Source: Novosphingobium sp. UBA6272
GTDB lineage: Bacteria > Pseudomonadota > Alphaproteobacteria > Sphingomonadales > Sphingomonadaceae
Direction of reading: 5' to 3'
NCBI RefSeq assembly: GCF_002440635.1
Contig: NZ_DJUW01000003.1
Coordinates: 1 to 64,000 of the forward strand
Length of the DNA: 64,000 nt
Under the pieces are notes generated by a model. That model ran no database searches. It saw nothing but the letters and a program-made list of their open reading frames with translations, and had not been told where the DNA came from. Position 1 is the stretch's first letter. Each line of letters begins with the position of its first letter. Made by a program: the position numbers and the translations under genes. Positions 7,896-15,968 of this stretch are shown piece by piece.

Positions 7896-8749
7896 GCAGC
7901 CTCTAAAAGCTTCTCCAGTTCCCGCCCGAAGGCCTTGAGCTCAAAGTTCTGCGGATCGTCGTGGGCTTCGGGGATGGTCGAATCGACCGTATTGTGCTGC
8001 GCCGGGATCAGCCAGCGACCGGCCCGCGCGCTGGTATAGACATAGAGCGCCGCCAGCATCCGGTATTGTTCGCGGGTGAAGCCGGGCTTGGGGCCATAGG
8101 TCTGGCCGCGGCTGGTCGCGCCCGGCAGGAAGCGGCGCGGCTGAACCGTTTCGATATGGACAAAGCGCCCGCGTGCCCGCGATCCCACCACCCGGCTTTC
8201 CAGCTTGGTCGCGCGCCAGCCCTCCTGGAACTCATGCCCCGCCCAGATCTGCCCGACCCGGTTGAGGAAGATATGCGCGACAGGGGCCTTGGCGAAGGTC
8301 TGGTTCATGTAGGGCGCGAAATCGTTGACCTGGAGGTCGGCATTGAGCCGCTTGGGGAAGGGATCATTGGCGTAGAACGGATGGCTGGTATCGTGGATCA
8401 CGAAATAGAGCAGCGGCAGGCCTTCCTCGGTTTGCGAGGTGGGGGCATCGGCATGTTGAATGGCATAGCTGCGGTAGGGTTCAGGAAAGGCGGCGATCGC
8501 CGCGGCCTTCTGCGCCGCGCTGGGCTCGCCGCCGTCGCTCATCAGCCGGACGATTACGGGCGGGAGCGGTTGGGGCTTGCGCACGGCCCGCAGCTCCACC
8601 TTGCGCAGCAGGCAGGTCGCCTGCTCAAGCGGGGTACCGGCAAAGGTCAGCGTTTCGCGGCTGAATCGGCATTCGCCGATCTCCTCGGCCAGAGCAGGGG
8701 CGGACAGGAGCGAAAACACGAGAACGGAGGCAATCGCAGGTCTGGGCAC
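7892..8749 (-). CDS. Exported N-acetylmuramoyl-L-alanine amidase-like protein
   Basis: 285 residues. An N-terminal signal peptide (PAIASVLVFSLLSAPALA) sends it to the periplasm. The body has the layout of Amidase_2/PGRP zinc amidases: FVIHDTSHP (likely zinc His), AHIFLNRVGQIW, FVHIETVQPRR, FTREQYRMLAALYVY, and AEHDD-like IPEAHDDPQNFEL (second zinc His). The role would be cleaving peptide stems from peptidoglycan. This is assigned by motif layout, so moderately confident. The start is GTG 8749 with GGGAG 8 bases upstream; the frame continues to 8998 but would cross the vapBC operator. Confidence 0.68.
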   Translation of the reverse strand: MPRPAIASVLVFSLLSAPALAEEIGECRFSRETLTFAGTPLEQATCLLRKVELRAVRKPQPLPPVIVRLMSDGGEPSAAQKAAAIAAFPEPYRSYAIQHADAPTSQTEEGLPLLYFVIHDTSHPFYANDPFPKRLNADLQVNDFAPYMNQTFAKAPVAHIFLNRVGQIWAGHEFQEGWRATKLESRVVGSRARGRFVHIETVQPRRFLPGATSRGQTYGPKPGFTREQYRMLAALYVYTSARAGRWLIPAQHNTVDSTIPEAHDDPQNFELKAFGRELEKLLEAA

Positions 8750-8769
8750 TTGTCGGCTCCCGAGGTTTG

Positions 8770-8790
8770 GTATATACGCGATGTATATAC
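8770..8790. promoter_or_regulatory. Probable VapB operator: two GTATATAC palindromes
   Basis: Two identical 8-base palindromes GTATATAC (8770-8777 and 8783-8790) have centres 13 bases apart in the 52-base gap between the divergent amidase-like gene and vapB. Paired palindromes just upstream of the antitoxin start are the usual arrangement for autoregulation by toxin-antitoxin complexes. AT-rich GTATATAC may also overlap the -10 element. Binding could also affect the amidase gene. Confidence 0.6.
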
Positions 8791-8801
8791 GGAGACTGAC
8801 A

Positions 8802-9242
8802 GTGGGCAAGCCCGAAGATGACCGCCTGCGAGAAGCGCCGTCCGCGTTCAATGTGGACGATGCATCACCTGCCAAAGTTCGGCTGGTGCCCGGCAAGGGC
8901 AAATCCGGCCGCAAGCTGGCCGACGATCCTCGGTTCATGCGGATGATCGGTTCTGCGCCCTGGTTGAAGCTGCGCGAACGGCAGCAGTTCCGCACCAAGG
9001 TTTTTCAATCGGGCAACTCGCTGGCCGTGCGCATTCCCGCTGGAACCAAACTGGAAGCGGGCATGGAAATGGAGCTGACTGTGGAAGATGGCCTGTTCCT
9101 GACATTGGACCCGCTTGAACGGCCCAAACGGAAGTTCAACATCGCCAAGGTTGCCGGGTCGGCCACCAGCCTCAACCTGATCGACGATGAAGCGCGCACG
9201 TTTGACGAACGACCGCTCGATTGGCCGGTCAAAGCACCGTGA
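8802..9242 (+). CDS. vapB: VapB-type antitoxin (AbrB/SpoVT fold) with a long N-terminal extension
   Basis: 146 residues. Residues ~68-105 (FQSGNSLAVRIPAGTKLEAG and following MEMELTVEDG) form the AbrB/MazE swapped-hairpin DNA-binding domain seen in VapB antitoxins. The C-terminal part (AKVAGSATSLNLIDDEARTF) would bind and block the toxin. The ~65-residue N-terminal extension, basic and without recognised domain, is unusual because most VapBs are about 80 residues. GGAG at 8791 fits the GTG start at 8802; ATG 8782 upstream lies inside the operator. It overlaps vapC by 4 bases. Confidence 0.8.
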   Translation: MGKPEDDRLREAPSAFNVDDASPAKVRLVPGKGKSGRKLADDPRFMRMIGSAPWLKLRERQQFRTKVFQSGNSLAVRIPAGTKLEAGMEMELTVEDGLFLTLDPLERPKRKFNIAKVAGSATSLNLIDDEARTFDERPLDWPVKAP

Positions 9243-9613
9243 AATACCTGCTCGACAGCAATATCATCATTTATCTGACGACGAATACCAACCGATCTGT
9301 CGTCTTGCGGGCTGCCGAATGCGATGAGGGTGATCTGGTGACTTCCGCGATTGCATTTGCCGAAGTGATCTATGGCTCGCGGAATGCAAAGCCGCCGCCG
9401 TTCGAGCAGTTGCAGGCCTTCGTCGAGGAGGTTCCGATACTCGATTTCGATTACAAGGCGGCGCTGGCCTATGCGACCTTGCCTTTCAAGCGCGCGGGCT
9501 ATTATCGGCTGATCGCGGCGCACGCCCTTTCGCATGGCCTGACCGTCGTGACGCACAACGAACAGCATTTCGCTGACGTGCCGGGTCTGGCGGTTGAGAA
9601 TTGGACAGTGTGA
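9239..9613 (+). CDS. vapC: VapC-like PIN-domain toxin with a substituted catalytic position
   Basis: 124 residues from GTG 9239, overlapping the vapB stop (GTGA). PIN-domain RNases of this family cleave tRNA or rRNA using three to four acidic residues. Visible are MKYLLDSNIIIY (first Asp), AIAFAEVIYGSRN (Glu) and VVTHNEQHFADVPGL with VENW at the end. Where VapCs normally read G-x-D-R-LIAAHAL, this one reads RAGYYRLIAAHAL: the codon at 9503-9505 is TAT (Tyr89) instead of GAT. A single base change explains this, so the toxin may be catalytically weakened. Confidence 0.85.
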   Translation: MKYLLDSNIIIYLTTNTNRSVVLRAAECDEGDLVTSAIAFAEVIYGSRNAKPPPFEQLQAFVEEVPILDFDYKAALAYATLPFKRAGYYRLIAAHALSHGLTVVTHNEQHFADVPGLAVENWTV

Positions 9614-9802
9614 TGAAGGGTTTGCCTTTCTGGCAACTTCAGCATTGCAGGCAGCGCTTAACCAGGCTGTGGTAAGGCTGCCTGTTATCGGCGGGATGCT
9701 GGCGGTTGCAGACTCGTTTCCGGCATCCAACTGTTTCAAGGGGCAAGGCGTCCACAGCCCTGAACTGGACATTTTCAACGAGACCTGTTTCGAACTTAGC
9801 CC

Positions 9803-10543
9803 ATGACCTTCGCCGCAACCGTTCTCACCCTCTACCCCGAGATGTTCCCCGGGCCGCTGGGCGTCAGCCTGGCCGGCCGTGCGCGGGAGGAGGGGAAGTG
9901 GAGCCTTGATGCGGTGCAGATCCGCGATTTCGCGATCGACAAGCACCGCACCGTTGACGACACGCCGGCCGGCGGCGGAGCAGGGATGGTGCTGCGCGCC
10001 GATGTGCTGGCTGCAGCAATCGACCATGCCCGTGCGCTCCATCCGGACTGCCCGGTGATCGCCATGACCCCGCGCGGCCAGCCGCTCAGCCAGGCGCGTG
10101 TGCGCGAACTGGCAGCGGGGCCCGGGGTGACGGTGCTGTGCGGCCGATTTGAGGGATTCGACGAGCGGATCTTCGAAGGCCGCGCGGTGGAAGAGGTCTC
10201 GGTTGGCGACATCGTCCTGTCGGGCGGAGAACCTGCCGCGCTGATGCTGCTTGACGCTTGCATTCGCCTGCTTCCCGGCGTAATGGGCGCCGCTTCGAGT
10301 GGTACCGAGGAGTCCTTTGAACAGGGGCTGCTTGAATATCCTCACTATACCCGGCCCGCTCAGTGGGAAGGGCGCACGATCCCTGAAGTGCTGCGATCGG
10401 GGGATCATGCGAAGATCGCGGCCTGGCGGAAACACCAGGCAGAGGTCGACACACGGTTACGCAGGCCGGATCTTTGGGAGCTTCATGAGGAAGCTCGGGT
10501 CCAGTCTGCCTCTGGCGCGCGGCGAACAGACGAAGGAATATGA
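9803..10543 (+). CDS. trmD: tRNA (guanine-N1-)-methyltransferase
   Basis: 246 residues. This SPOUT-fold enzyme methylates G37 of tRNAs using S-adenosylmethionine and prevents +1 frameshifting. The N-terminal part shows TLYPEMFPGPLGVSLAGRA, TPAGGGAGMVLRADVL, LCGRFEGFDERI and VSVGDIVLSGGEPAAL, which form the deep trefoil knot. The C-terminal helical domain has EYPHYTRPAQWEG and VLRSGDHAKIAAWR, as in E. coli TrmD. A 190-base gap separates it from vapC. rplS follows 3 bases after its stop. Confidence 0.97.
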   Translation: MTFAATVLTLYPEMFPGPLGVSLAGRAREEGKWSLDAVQIRDFAIDKHRTVDDTPAGGGAGMVLRADVLAAAIDHARALHPDCPVIAMTPRGQPLSQARVRELAAGPGVTVLCGRFEGFDERIFEGRAVEEVSVGDIVLSGGEPAALMLLDACIRLLPGVMGAASSGTEESFEQGLLEYPHYTRPAQWEGRTIPEVLRSGDHAKIAAWRKHQAEVDTRLRRPDLWELHEEARVQSASGARRTDEGI

Positions 10544-10546
10544 GGG

Positions 10547-10915
10547 ATGAACCTCATTCAACAGATTGAAGCCGAGGAAATTGCCAAGGCTTCCAAGGAT
10601 ATCCCGGATTTCCGCCCTGGTGACACCGTCCGCGTCGGCGTGAAGGTGATCGAAGGCGAACGTGCCCGTGTACAGAACTATGAAGGCGTGTGCATCGCCC
10701 GCGCCAACAAGGGCATCGGCAGCAATTTCACCGTCCGCAAGATGAGCTTCGGCGAAGGCGTGGAGCGCGTATTCCCGCTCTATTCGCCCAACATCGACAG
10801 CATCACCGTGGTCCGCAAGGGCGTGGTGCGTCGCGCCAAGTTGTATTACCTGCGCGGCCGCACCGGCAAGCGCGCCCGCATCGCCGAGCGTCGCGACCCG
10901 CGTCCGGGCGAGTGA
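10547..10915 (+). CDS. rplS: 50S ribosomal protein L19
   Basis: 122 residues (MNLIQQIEAEEIAKASKDIP, FRPGDTVRVGVKV, YEGVCIARANKGIGSNFTVRK, GVERVFPLYSPNID, AKLYYLRGRTGKRARI). L19 lies at the 30S-50S interface. It begins 3 bases after trmD and ends the rpsP-rimM-trmD-rplS series. A clear terminator follows. Confidence 0.97.
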   Translation: MNLIQQIEAEEIAKASKDIPDFRPGDTVRVGVKVIEGERARVQNYEGVCIARANKGIGSNFTVRKMSFGEGVERVFPLYSPNIDSITVVRKGVVRRAKLYYLRGRTGKRARIAERRDPRPGE

Positions 10916-10944
10916 GCTAGGCAGTTCGCTCCGGCGAAGTTTAC

Positions 10945-10980
10945 AAGGGGGCTCCGACGCTGGTCGGGGCCCCTTTTGCT
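10945..10980 (+). terminator. Rho-independent terminator after rplS
   Basis: AAGGGGGCTCCGAC pairs with GGTCGGGGCCCCTT around a short loop and runs into TTTTGCTTT on the forward strand. It sits about 30 bases after the rplS stop. Confidence 0.85.
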
Positions 10981-11061
10981 TTGGTCGAACGCACTGGCTT
11001 GGTGTATTGCTATAATCATACACTATGATAGCTTTCCGTCTCAGGATGGGGAGTAAAGCCA

Positions 11062-12402
11062 ATGACAGACCACCGTGTCGACGCGGCGACGATGACTCTT
11101 GCCCCGGTCCGGGGCAGGGACCGGATCGAAGTGCTTGACGCCCTGCGGGGCTTCGCAATTCTCGCGATTTTCTACATCAATGTCCCGGCGATGGCCGGAC
11201 CGCTCAGTGCGTTGCTGGGCAATATCCGGGCAATGGGGTGGAGCGCGGCCGACCAACATGTCTGGCTGTTCATGACGACTTTCCTGGAAGGCACCCAGCG
11301 CGGCCTGCTCGAGATGCTGTTCGGCGCCGGGCTGATGGTCACTGCGGCCAAGGCGATGACGCCCGATGGGCCCGTGGCGGTTGCCGATCTCTATATCCGC
11401 CGCAACCTGTGGCTGTTGCTGTTCGGCCTGATCAACATCTTCCTGCTGCTGTGGCCGGGGGACATCCTGCACATCTACGCGCTGTCCGCGCTGGTGCTGT
11501 TCCCGTTCCGCAAGCTCAGGGTGCGCTGGCTACTCGCGCTGGGTCTGATGATTTCGGTGATCCAAATGGTTGGCGGAACCGTTGAATATATCAGCCGCAC
11601 CGAACTGCAGCAGACCCAGACCGTTATCGCCGAAAAGCAGGCCAAGGGCCAGAAGCTGAGCAAGGAAGAGACCGAGGCAGCAAAGGAATGGAAGGAAAAG
11701 CTGGACCGGATCGCGGGCAAGGATCCGGTTGAGGTCAAGATCAACAAGGACGAGGCCAAGGCCCGCGCCGGTGGATTTGGCGACTATGCCGACTTCTGGA
11801 TTTCCACCTACATCCTGTTCGTGGGCAAGGGTTCGCTGATCGGCGGTGTAATCGAGGCATTCTGCACCATGCTGATCGGGATTGCCCTGTGGAAGCTCGG
11901 CTTCATCCAGGGCCGCCGATCGACCCGTGACTACCTGATTGCGCTGGTGATCGCCTACGGCTTTGGCCTGACGGCGCGCTATACCGGTGGGCTGGAGCGG
12001 ATGACTTTCATGCCGGGCCCCAAGACCCTGTGGATTACATCTGAGCTATCGCGGCTTGCTGTCACGGTCGGGCATATCGCAGCGATCAACCTGCTGATGC
12101 GGGTCAGGCTGGGGCGCAAGGCGCTGACCCCGTTGCTTGCCGCTGGCCAGATGGCCTTCACGCTCTACCTGATGCAGCAAGTGATCGGGCTGCACATCCT
12201 CTATTCGCCGATCGGCTTCGACCTGCCGACGGCGCCGGGTTGGGCCTGGCTCGCCGGGCTCGCCACCATGGTGATCGTCGGACAGCTAATGTTCGCCAAT
12301 CTGTGGATGCGGTATTTCGTCTCGGGCCCGCTCGAATGGGTCTGGCGCAGCCTATCCTACTGGCAGCGTCAGCCGTTTCGGCGAAGGGCTGTGGAGAGCT
12401 GA
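11062..12402 (+). CDS. DUF418 family multi-pass membrane protein
   Basis: 446 residues. RIEVLDALRGFAILAIFYIN at residues ~21-40 is the family-defining start (LDxLRGFA) of DUF418/YeiB-like proteins, related to acyltransferase-like membrane proteins. About eight hydrophobic segments follow. A Lys/Glu-rich loop at ~190-235 may be periplasmic or cytoplasmic. The C-terminal half (GRKALTPLLAAGQMAFTLYL, LWMRYFVSGPLEWVWRSLSY) is the conserved DUF418 domain. No function is established. TATAAT at 11011 may be its -10 element. Its own terminator follows. Confidence 0.9.
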   Translation: MTDHRVDAATMTLAPVRGRDRIEVLDALRGFAILAIFYINVPAMAGPLSALLGNIRAMGWSAADQHVWLFMTTFLEGTQRGLLEMLFGAGLMVTAAKAMTPDGPVAVADLYIRRNLWLLLFGLINIFLLLWPGDILHIYALSALVLFPFRKLRVRWLLALGLMISVIQMVGGTVEYISRTELQQTQTVIAEKQAKGQKLSKEETEAAKEWKEKLDRIAGKDPVEVKINKDEAKARAGGFGDYADFWISTYILFVGKGSLIGGVIEAFCTMLIGIALWKLGFIQGRRSTRDYLIALVIAYGFGLTARYTGGLERMTFMPGPKTLWITSELSRLAVTVGHIAAINLLMRVRLGRKALTPLLAAGQMAFTLYLMQQVIGLHILYSPIGFDLPTAPGWAWLAGLATMVIVGQLMFANLWMRYFVSGPLEWVWRSLSYWQRQPFRRRAVES

Positions 12403-12450
12403 TTGCCCTGACGAAAAGGTTCTAGCGTTCGAGCCTATAGACAACCTAGG

Positions 12451-12480
12451 AAGGCGTCCCGGCCATGGTCGGGTCGCCTT
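12451..12480 (+). terminator. Hairpin terminator after the DUF418 gene
   Basis: AAGGCGTCCCGG pairs with TCGGGTCGCCTT around CCATGG, followed by TCGCTTATT. It contains the ATG at 12465, an argument against that ATG being the start of the next gene. Confidence 0.6.
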
Positions 12481-12506
12481 TCGCTTATTGGGATATCCGC
12501 CTTGTC

Positions 12507-14759
12507 ATGCGCCATCTTGCTTGCCTGCTTGCCGCAACCTTGCTTTCTGCCGTGCCAGCCGTCGCCCAGGAACGACCAGTGAGCGCGCCTGCCCAAGCAG
12601 CAGAGACAAAGGCTCTCGATTTCGCGCGTGTCTTCGCCAGCCCCAGCCTCAACGGTGCGGTGCCGCGCGGGGTCAAGCTGTCGCCTGACGGGCGTTGGCT
12701 GACCGTCCTGCGTGGCCGCACCGATGATCGCGAACGCTATGACCTGTGGGGTTTCGATCGCCAGAGCGGGCAGTGGACCATGCTGGTTGACAGCCTCAAG
12801 CTTGGCTCGGGCAAGGAACTGTCCGAAGCCGAAAAGATGCAGCGCGAACGGCTGCGGATCGGCGACCTGAAAGGGATCGTCTCTTACGAGTGGACTGCGG
12901 ACAGCAAGGCGCTCCTCGTTCCGCTCGATGGCGACCTGTACCTCGCCAGGCTTGGCGGCACGGTCGAACGGCTGACGCAGAGCCAGGAAGACGAACTCAA
13001 CCCTGCGCTCAGCCCCAAGGGCGGATACGTTTCGTTCGTTCGCGACCGGCGGCTGTGGGCCGGTAAGGTCGGCAGCGAGGCCAAGCCGGTTTCGCCCGAG
13101 GAAGCGGCCGATACGGTCCATTGGGGTGAAGCCGAGTTCGTTGCCCAAGAGGAGATGGCGCGCTTCACCGGCTATTGGTGGGCACCCGATGACAGCCGGA
13201 TCGCGGTTCAGCGGTTCGATGATGCCCCGGTCGGGATCGTCACCCGCACCGCGATCGGCGCGGAGAGCACCAAGACCTTTCAGCAGCGCTATCCAGTGGC
13301 GGGATCACCCAATTCGCTGGTTTCGCTGTTCGTGATTAAACCGGATGGTTCGGGCCGGGTCGAGGTTGATTTGGGAGCAGACAAGGACATCTATCTGGCG
13401 CGCGTCAACTGGTCGCCCGACGCAAAGGTGCTCTACGTCCAGCGCCAGAACCGGGCGCAAACCGTGCTCGATGTGCTCAGCGTCGATCCGGCCACCGGCA
13501 AGGCAAAAGTGCTATTCACCGAGAAGGCAGCACCGCGCAGCTGGATCAACCTGTCGACCGATTATCGCTTCCTCAAGGACGGCAGCCTGATCTGGTGGTC
13601 CGAACGCGATGGTTTTGGGCACTTGTGGCACTTAAAGTCCGGTAAGTGGACGCAGCTGACCAAGGGCAAGTGGGTGGTGACCGGGCTGGTCGGGATCGAT
13701 GAGAAGGCGGGCCGGGTCTATTTCACCGCAAACAGGGACGATGTCCTCGCCACCAACATCTATGCCCTGAACCTGTCAGCCCCCGGCAAGATCGAGCAGC
13801 TGGGAGAGCCGGGCTGGGTCCACAGCGCGAGCATGGACAAGGCCGGGCAGACCCTGCTGGTCACCCGCTCGTCACCCAGCCAGCCGCCGCAGGTCTATAT
13901 AGCCGACGGCAAGGGCCTGCGGCTCGCCTGGGTCGAGGAGAACAAGCTCGATGCCAAGCACCCCTATGGACCCTACCTAGCCGCTCACCGCGCTCCAGCG
14001 TTTGGCACAATCAAGGCGGCTGACGGGACCGAGTTGCACTGGCGGATGACCACTCCGGTTATGGAACCGGGCAAGCGCTATCCGGTGTTCTTCCAGCACT
14101 ATGGCGGGCCGACTTCGCAGACCGTCACCAAGGGCTGGGGCGGGGCGCTGGAACAGGCGATCGTCGGGAAGGGTTATATCTTCTTCCAGATCGACAATCG
14201 CGGCAGCGAAAACCGCGGGGTCGACTTCGCCTCGACGCTGTACCGCGCGATGGGTTCGGTCGAGGTCGAGGACCAGAAGGCCGGGGCCCTGTTCCTTAAG
14301 GGTCTGCCCTATGTCGATGATAGCAGGATCGCGACTTACGGCTGGTCCTATGGCGGCTACATGACGGTCAAGATGCTCCAGGCCGATCCGGGGCTCTATG
14401 CTGCAGGGATATCCGGCGCGCCGGTGACCAAGTGGGAGCTTTACGATACCCACTATACCGAACGCTACCTCGGCGATCCGAACAAGGAGCCGCAGGTCTA
14501 TGAGCGATCGAACGCCTTGGCCGATGCCGGCAAGATCAAGGATCCGCTGCTGCTGATCCACGGCATGGCCGACGACAATGTGGTGTTCGAGAACAGTTCG
14601 ATGCTGATCTCGCGGCTCCAGGCTAAGGCCGTGCCGTTCGAGATGATGCTGTACCCCGGCTATACCCACCGGGTCGGCGGGCCTAAGGTGGGCGTGCACC
14701 TGTGGGAGACGATCTTCGCCTTCCTCGACAAGCATATGCCCGCAGGCAAGGTCCAGTGA
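12507..14759 (+). CDS. Exported S9 family peptidase (dipeptidyl peptidase IV type)
   Basis: 750 residues. The signal peptide MRHLACLLAATLLSAVPAVA is followed by a seven- or eight-bladed beta-propeller (~50-500, DPP IV N-terminal region, including WAPDDSRIAVQRFDD) and an alpha/beta-hydrolase C-terminus. Catalytic residues visible are Ser614 in GWSYGGYM, Asp in HGMADDNV (~689-690) and His in YPGYTHRV. EAEFVAQEEMARFTGYWW carries the two Glu typical of DPP IV that bind the substrate N-terminus. It removes dipeptides (often X-Pro) in the periplasm. ATG 12465 is an in-frame alternative but lies inside the upstream terminator stem. DUF1287 overlaps its stop by 4 bases. Confidence 0.92.
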   Translation: MRHLACLLAATLLSAVPAVAQERPVSAPAQAAETKALDFARVFASPSLNGAVPRGVKLSPDGRWLTVLRGRTDDRERYDLWGFDRQSGQWTMLVDSLKLGSGKELSEAEKMQRERLRIGDLKGIVSYEWTADSKALLVPLDGDLYLARLGGTVERLTQSQEDELNPALSPKGGYVSFVRDRRLWAGKVGSEAKPVSPEEAADTVHWGEAEFVAQEEMARFTGYWWAPDDSRIAVQRFDDAPVGIVTRTAIGAESTKTFQQRYPVAGSPNSLVSLFVIKPDGSGRVEVDLGADKDIYLARVNWSPDAKVLYVQRQNRAQTVLDVLSVDPATGKAKVLFTEKAAPRSWINLSTDYRFLKDGSLIWWSERDGFGHLWHLKSGKWTQLTKGKWVVTGLVGIDEKAGRVYFTANRDDVLATNIYALNLSAPGKIEQLGEPGWVHSASMDKAGQTLLVTRSSPSQPPQVYIADGKGLRLAWVEENKLDAKHPYGPYLAAHRAPAFGTIKAADGTELHWRMTTPVMEPGKRYPVFFQHYGGPTSQTVTKGWGGALEQAIVGKGYIFFQIDNRGSENRGVDFASTLYRAMGSVEVEDQKAGALFLKGLPYVDDSRIATYGWSYGGYMTVKMLQADPGLYAAGISGAPVTKWELYDTHYTERYLGDPNKEPQVYERSNALADAGKIKDPLLLIHGMADDNVVFENSSMLISRLQAKAVPFEMMLYPGYTHRVGGPKVGVHLWETIFAFLDKHMPAGKVQ

Positions 14760-15370
14760 CCGCGCTTTCCCGCCGCGCCGTTCTGGCTGGCGCGGCGGCG
14801 CTCGGGCTGGGCGCTTGCGGCAAGGCGGCGGCTGAAGCACGCCCGGCCAGTGCGCGCGCCCGCGCCCTGATCGTGGCGGCGCGGCGGCAGCTCGGGGTGA
14901 CCTTGGCCTATGATCCGGTCTATACCCGGCTGGTCTATCCCGGCGGTGATGTCGATCGGGCCAAGGGGGTCTGCACCGATGTGGTGATCCGCGCCTATCG
15001 CGATGCCTTCGGGATCGATCTTCAGCGCACGGTGCACGAAGACATGAAGCGCGCCTTTGCCGCCTATCCCAAACGCTGGGGTCTGCGCCGGCCCGATTCC
15101 AATATCGACCACCGCCGGGTGCCCAACCTTGAGATGTTTTGGTCCCGCCAGTCAGCCCGCCTGCCGGTCCTGCGCCAGCCAAGTGATTGGCAACCCGGGG
15201 ATCTGTTCACCGCCTTGATCGACGGCCGCCTGCCGCATACCGGGATCGTCTCGGACCGGATCGCGGCAAACGGCAATCCGCTGGTGATCCACAACATCGG
15301 CGGCGGCGCGCGCGAAGAGGACATGCTGTTCGCGCACCGCCTGACCGGGCGCTTTCGCTGGCGGATTTAG
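14756..15370 (+). CDS. DUF1287 family lipoprotein
   Basis: 204 residues from GTG 14756 (GTGA overlap with the peptidase stop). The N-terminus TALSRRAVLAGAAALGLGAC combines a twin-arginine-like SRRAVL with a lipobox, so it is probably exported and lipid-anchored. The body is typical of DUF1287: RRQLGVTLAYDPVYTRLVYP, GVCTDVVIRAYRDA, QRTVHEDMKRAF, PDSNIDHRRVPNLEMFW and VIHNIGGGAREEDMLF. The conserved Cys and His residues resemble an NlpC/P60-like cysteine-peptidase fold, which suggests cell-wall action, but no activity is proven. Confidence 0.88.
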   Translation: MTALSRRAVLAGAAALGLGACGKAAAEARPASARARALIVAARRQLGVTLAYDPVYTRLVYPGGDVDRAKGVCTDVVIRAYRDAFGIDLQRTVHEDMKRAFAAYPKRWGLRRPDSNIDHRRVPNLEMFWSRQSARLPVLRQPSDWQPGDLFTALIDGRLPHTGIVSDRIAANGNPLVIHNIGGGAREEDMLFAHRLTGRFRWRI

Positions 15371-15496
15371 GCCTTTTCCGCTTGTCATCGGCTCGTCATC
15401 AGCCGGCCCCCTCGCATATTTTAACCTATACTTGAACCATTTGCCGGCTGGCAACGACCGCTAGCCGCCGGGCGGTGATTTTGCCGTTGCGGCACT

Positions 15497-15508
15497 TTTG
15501 TGCACAAA
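15497..15508. promoter_or_regulatory. Perfect 12-base palindrome TTTGTGCACAAA
   Basis: A perfect palindrome lies 17 bases upstream of the small exported protein at 15,526. Its position fits an operator, but no regulator can be named. The element occurs once by eye in this region. Confidence 0.35.
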
Positions 15509-15525
15509 TGAAAAGGACTGCTAAC

Positions 15526-15759
15526 ATGGCAGAATTGAAGAAGAAGCTGGGGGCCACGCTTGGCGCCCTGGCGATGATGATCGGGGCCATTCCCGGAACC
15601 GTCGGAACGGCGGCTGCTTATGAGAACCCGAACGGAGGGCAGCACTTCGACCGAGGAAGGTTCCCCCGCACAATTCATTTCGTGCTTCTGGGACCGATCC
15701 TGGCGTTGGCGACCTACTTCGCGGTCAGGGGCGACGACGACCAGCCCGCGAGCCCGTAA
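15526..15759 (+). CDS. Small exported or membrane protein, function unknown
   Basis: 77 residues beginning MAELKKKLGATLGALAMMIG, with a hydrophobic signal-like segment ending around TVGTAAAYE, then a second hydrophobic segment (IHFVLLGPILALATYFAV) and an acidic tail GDDDQPASP. AAAAGGA at 15511-15517 gives a well-spaced ribosome-binding site for ATG 15526. It resembles small conserved proteins next to asd in related genomes, but I cannot assign a family. Confidence 0.6.
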   Translation: MAELKKKLGATLGALAMMIGAIPGTVGTAAAYENPNGGQHFDRGRFPRTIHFVLLGPILALATYFAVRGDDDQPASP

Positions 15760-15860
15760 GCCTGGCGGATCACGGAGTGGCGCGGCTCTGCCGCGTCGCT
15801 CCACCGCCTAAGGGGGCGCTCTCGCTGATGCCTCTGGTCCGACCCATGCAGTCCGAATTC

Positions 15861-15946
15861 GTCACCCCGGACTTGACCCGGGGTCCGGCTTGTTCTCTTG
15901 CGTAAGGCTTGAGGCCAGCACCGGGATCTCGGATCAAGTCCGGGAA
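15861..15946. repeat. Intergenic palindromic repeat pair (CCCCGGACTTGACCCGGGG type)
   Basis: GTCACCCCGGACTTGACCCG with its completing GGGTCCGG, and an inverted partner CGGATCAAGTCCGGGA about 60 bases on, can pair into hairpins. A copy of the same family lies at 49,855-49,861 in the lepA downstream region. This is a common intergenic repeat type of sphingomonads. Confidence 0.7.
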
Positions 15947-15968
15947 GGCGGTCCAATGGAGATTGCAC

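Noticed and set aside
9594..9806. Short open frame between vapC and trmD
   Set aside because: No ribosome-binding site or family features; runs out of the vapC end into trmD.
11005..11035. Inverted-repeat-like AT-rich stretch upstream of the DUF418 gene
   Set aside because: Only GCTAT/ATAGC at the ends pair; the inner bases do not. At most a -10 element (TATAAT) is supported.
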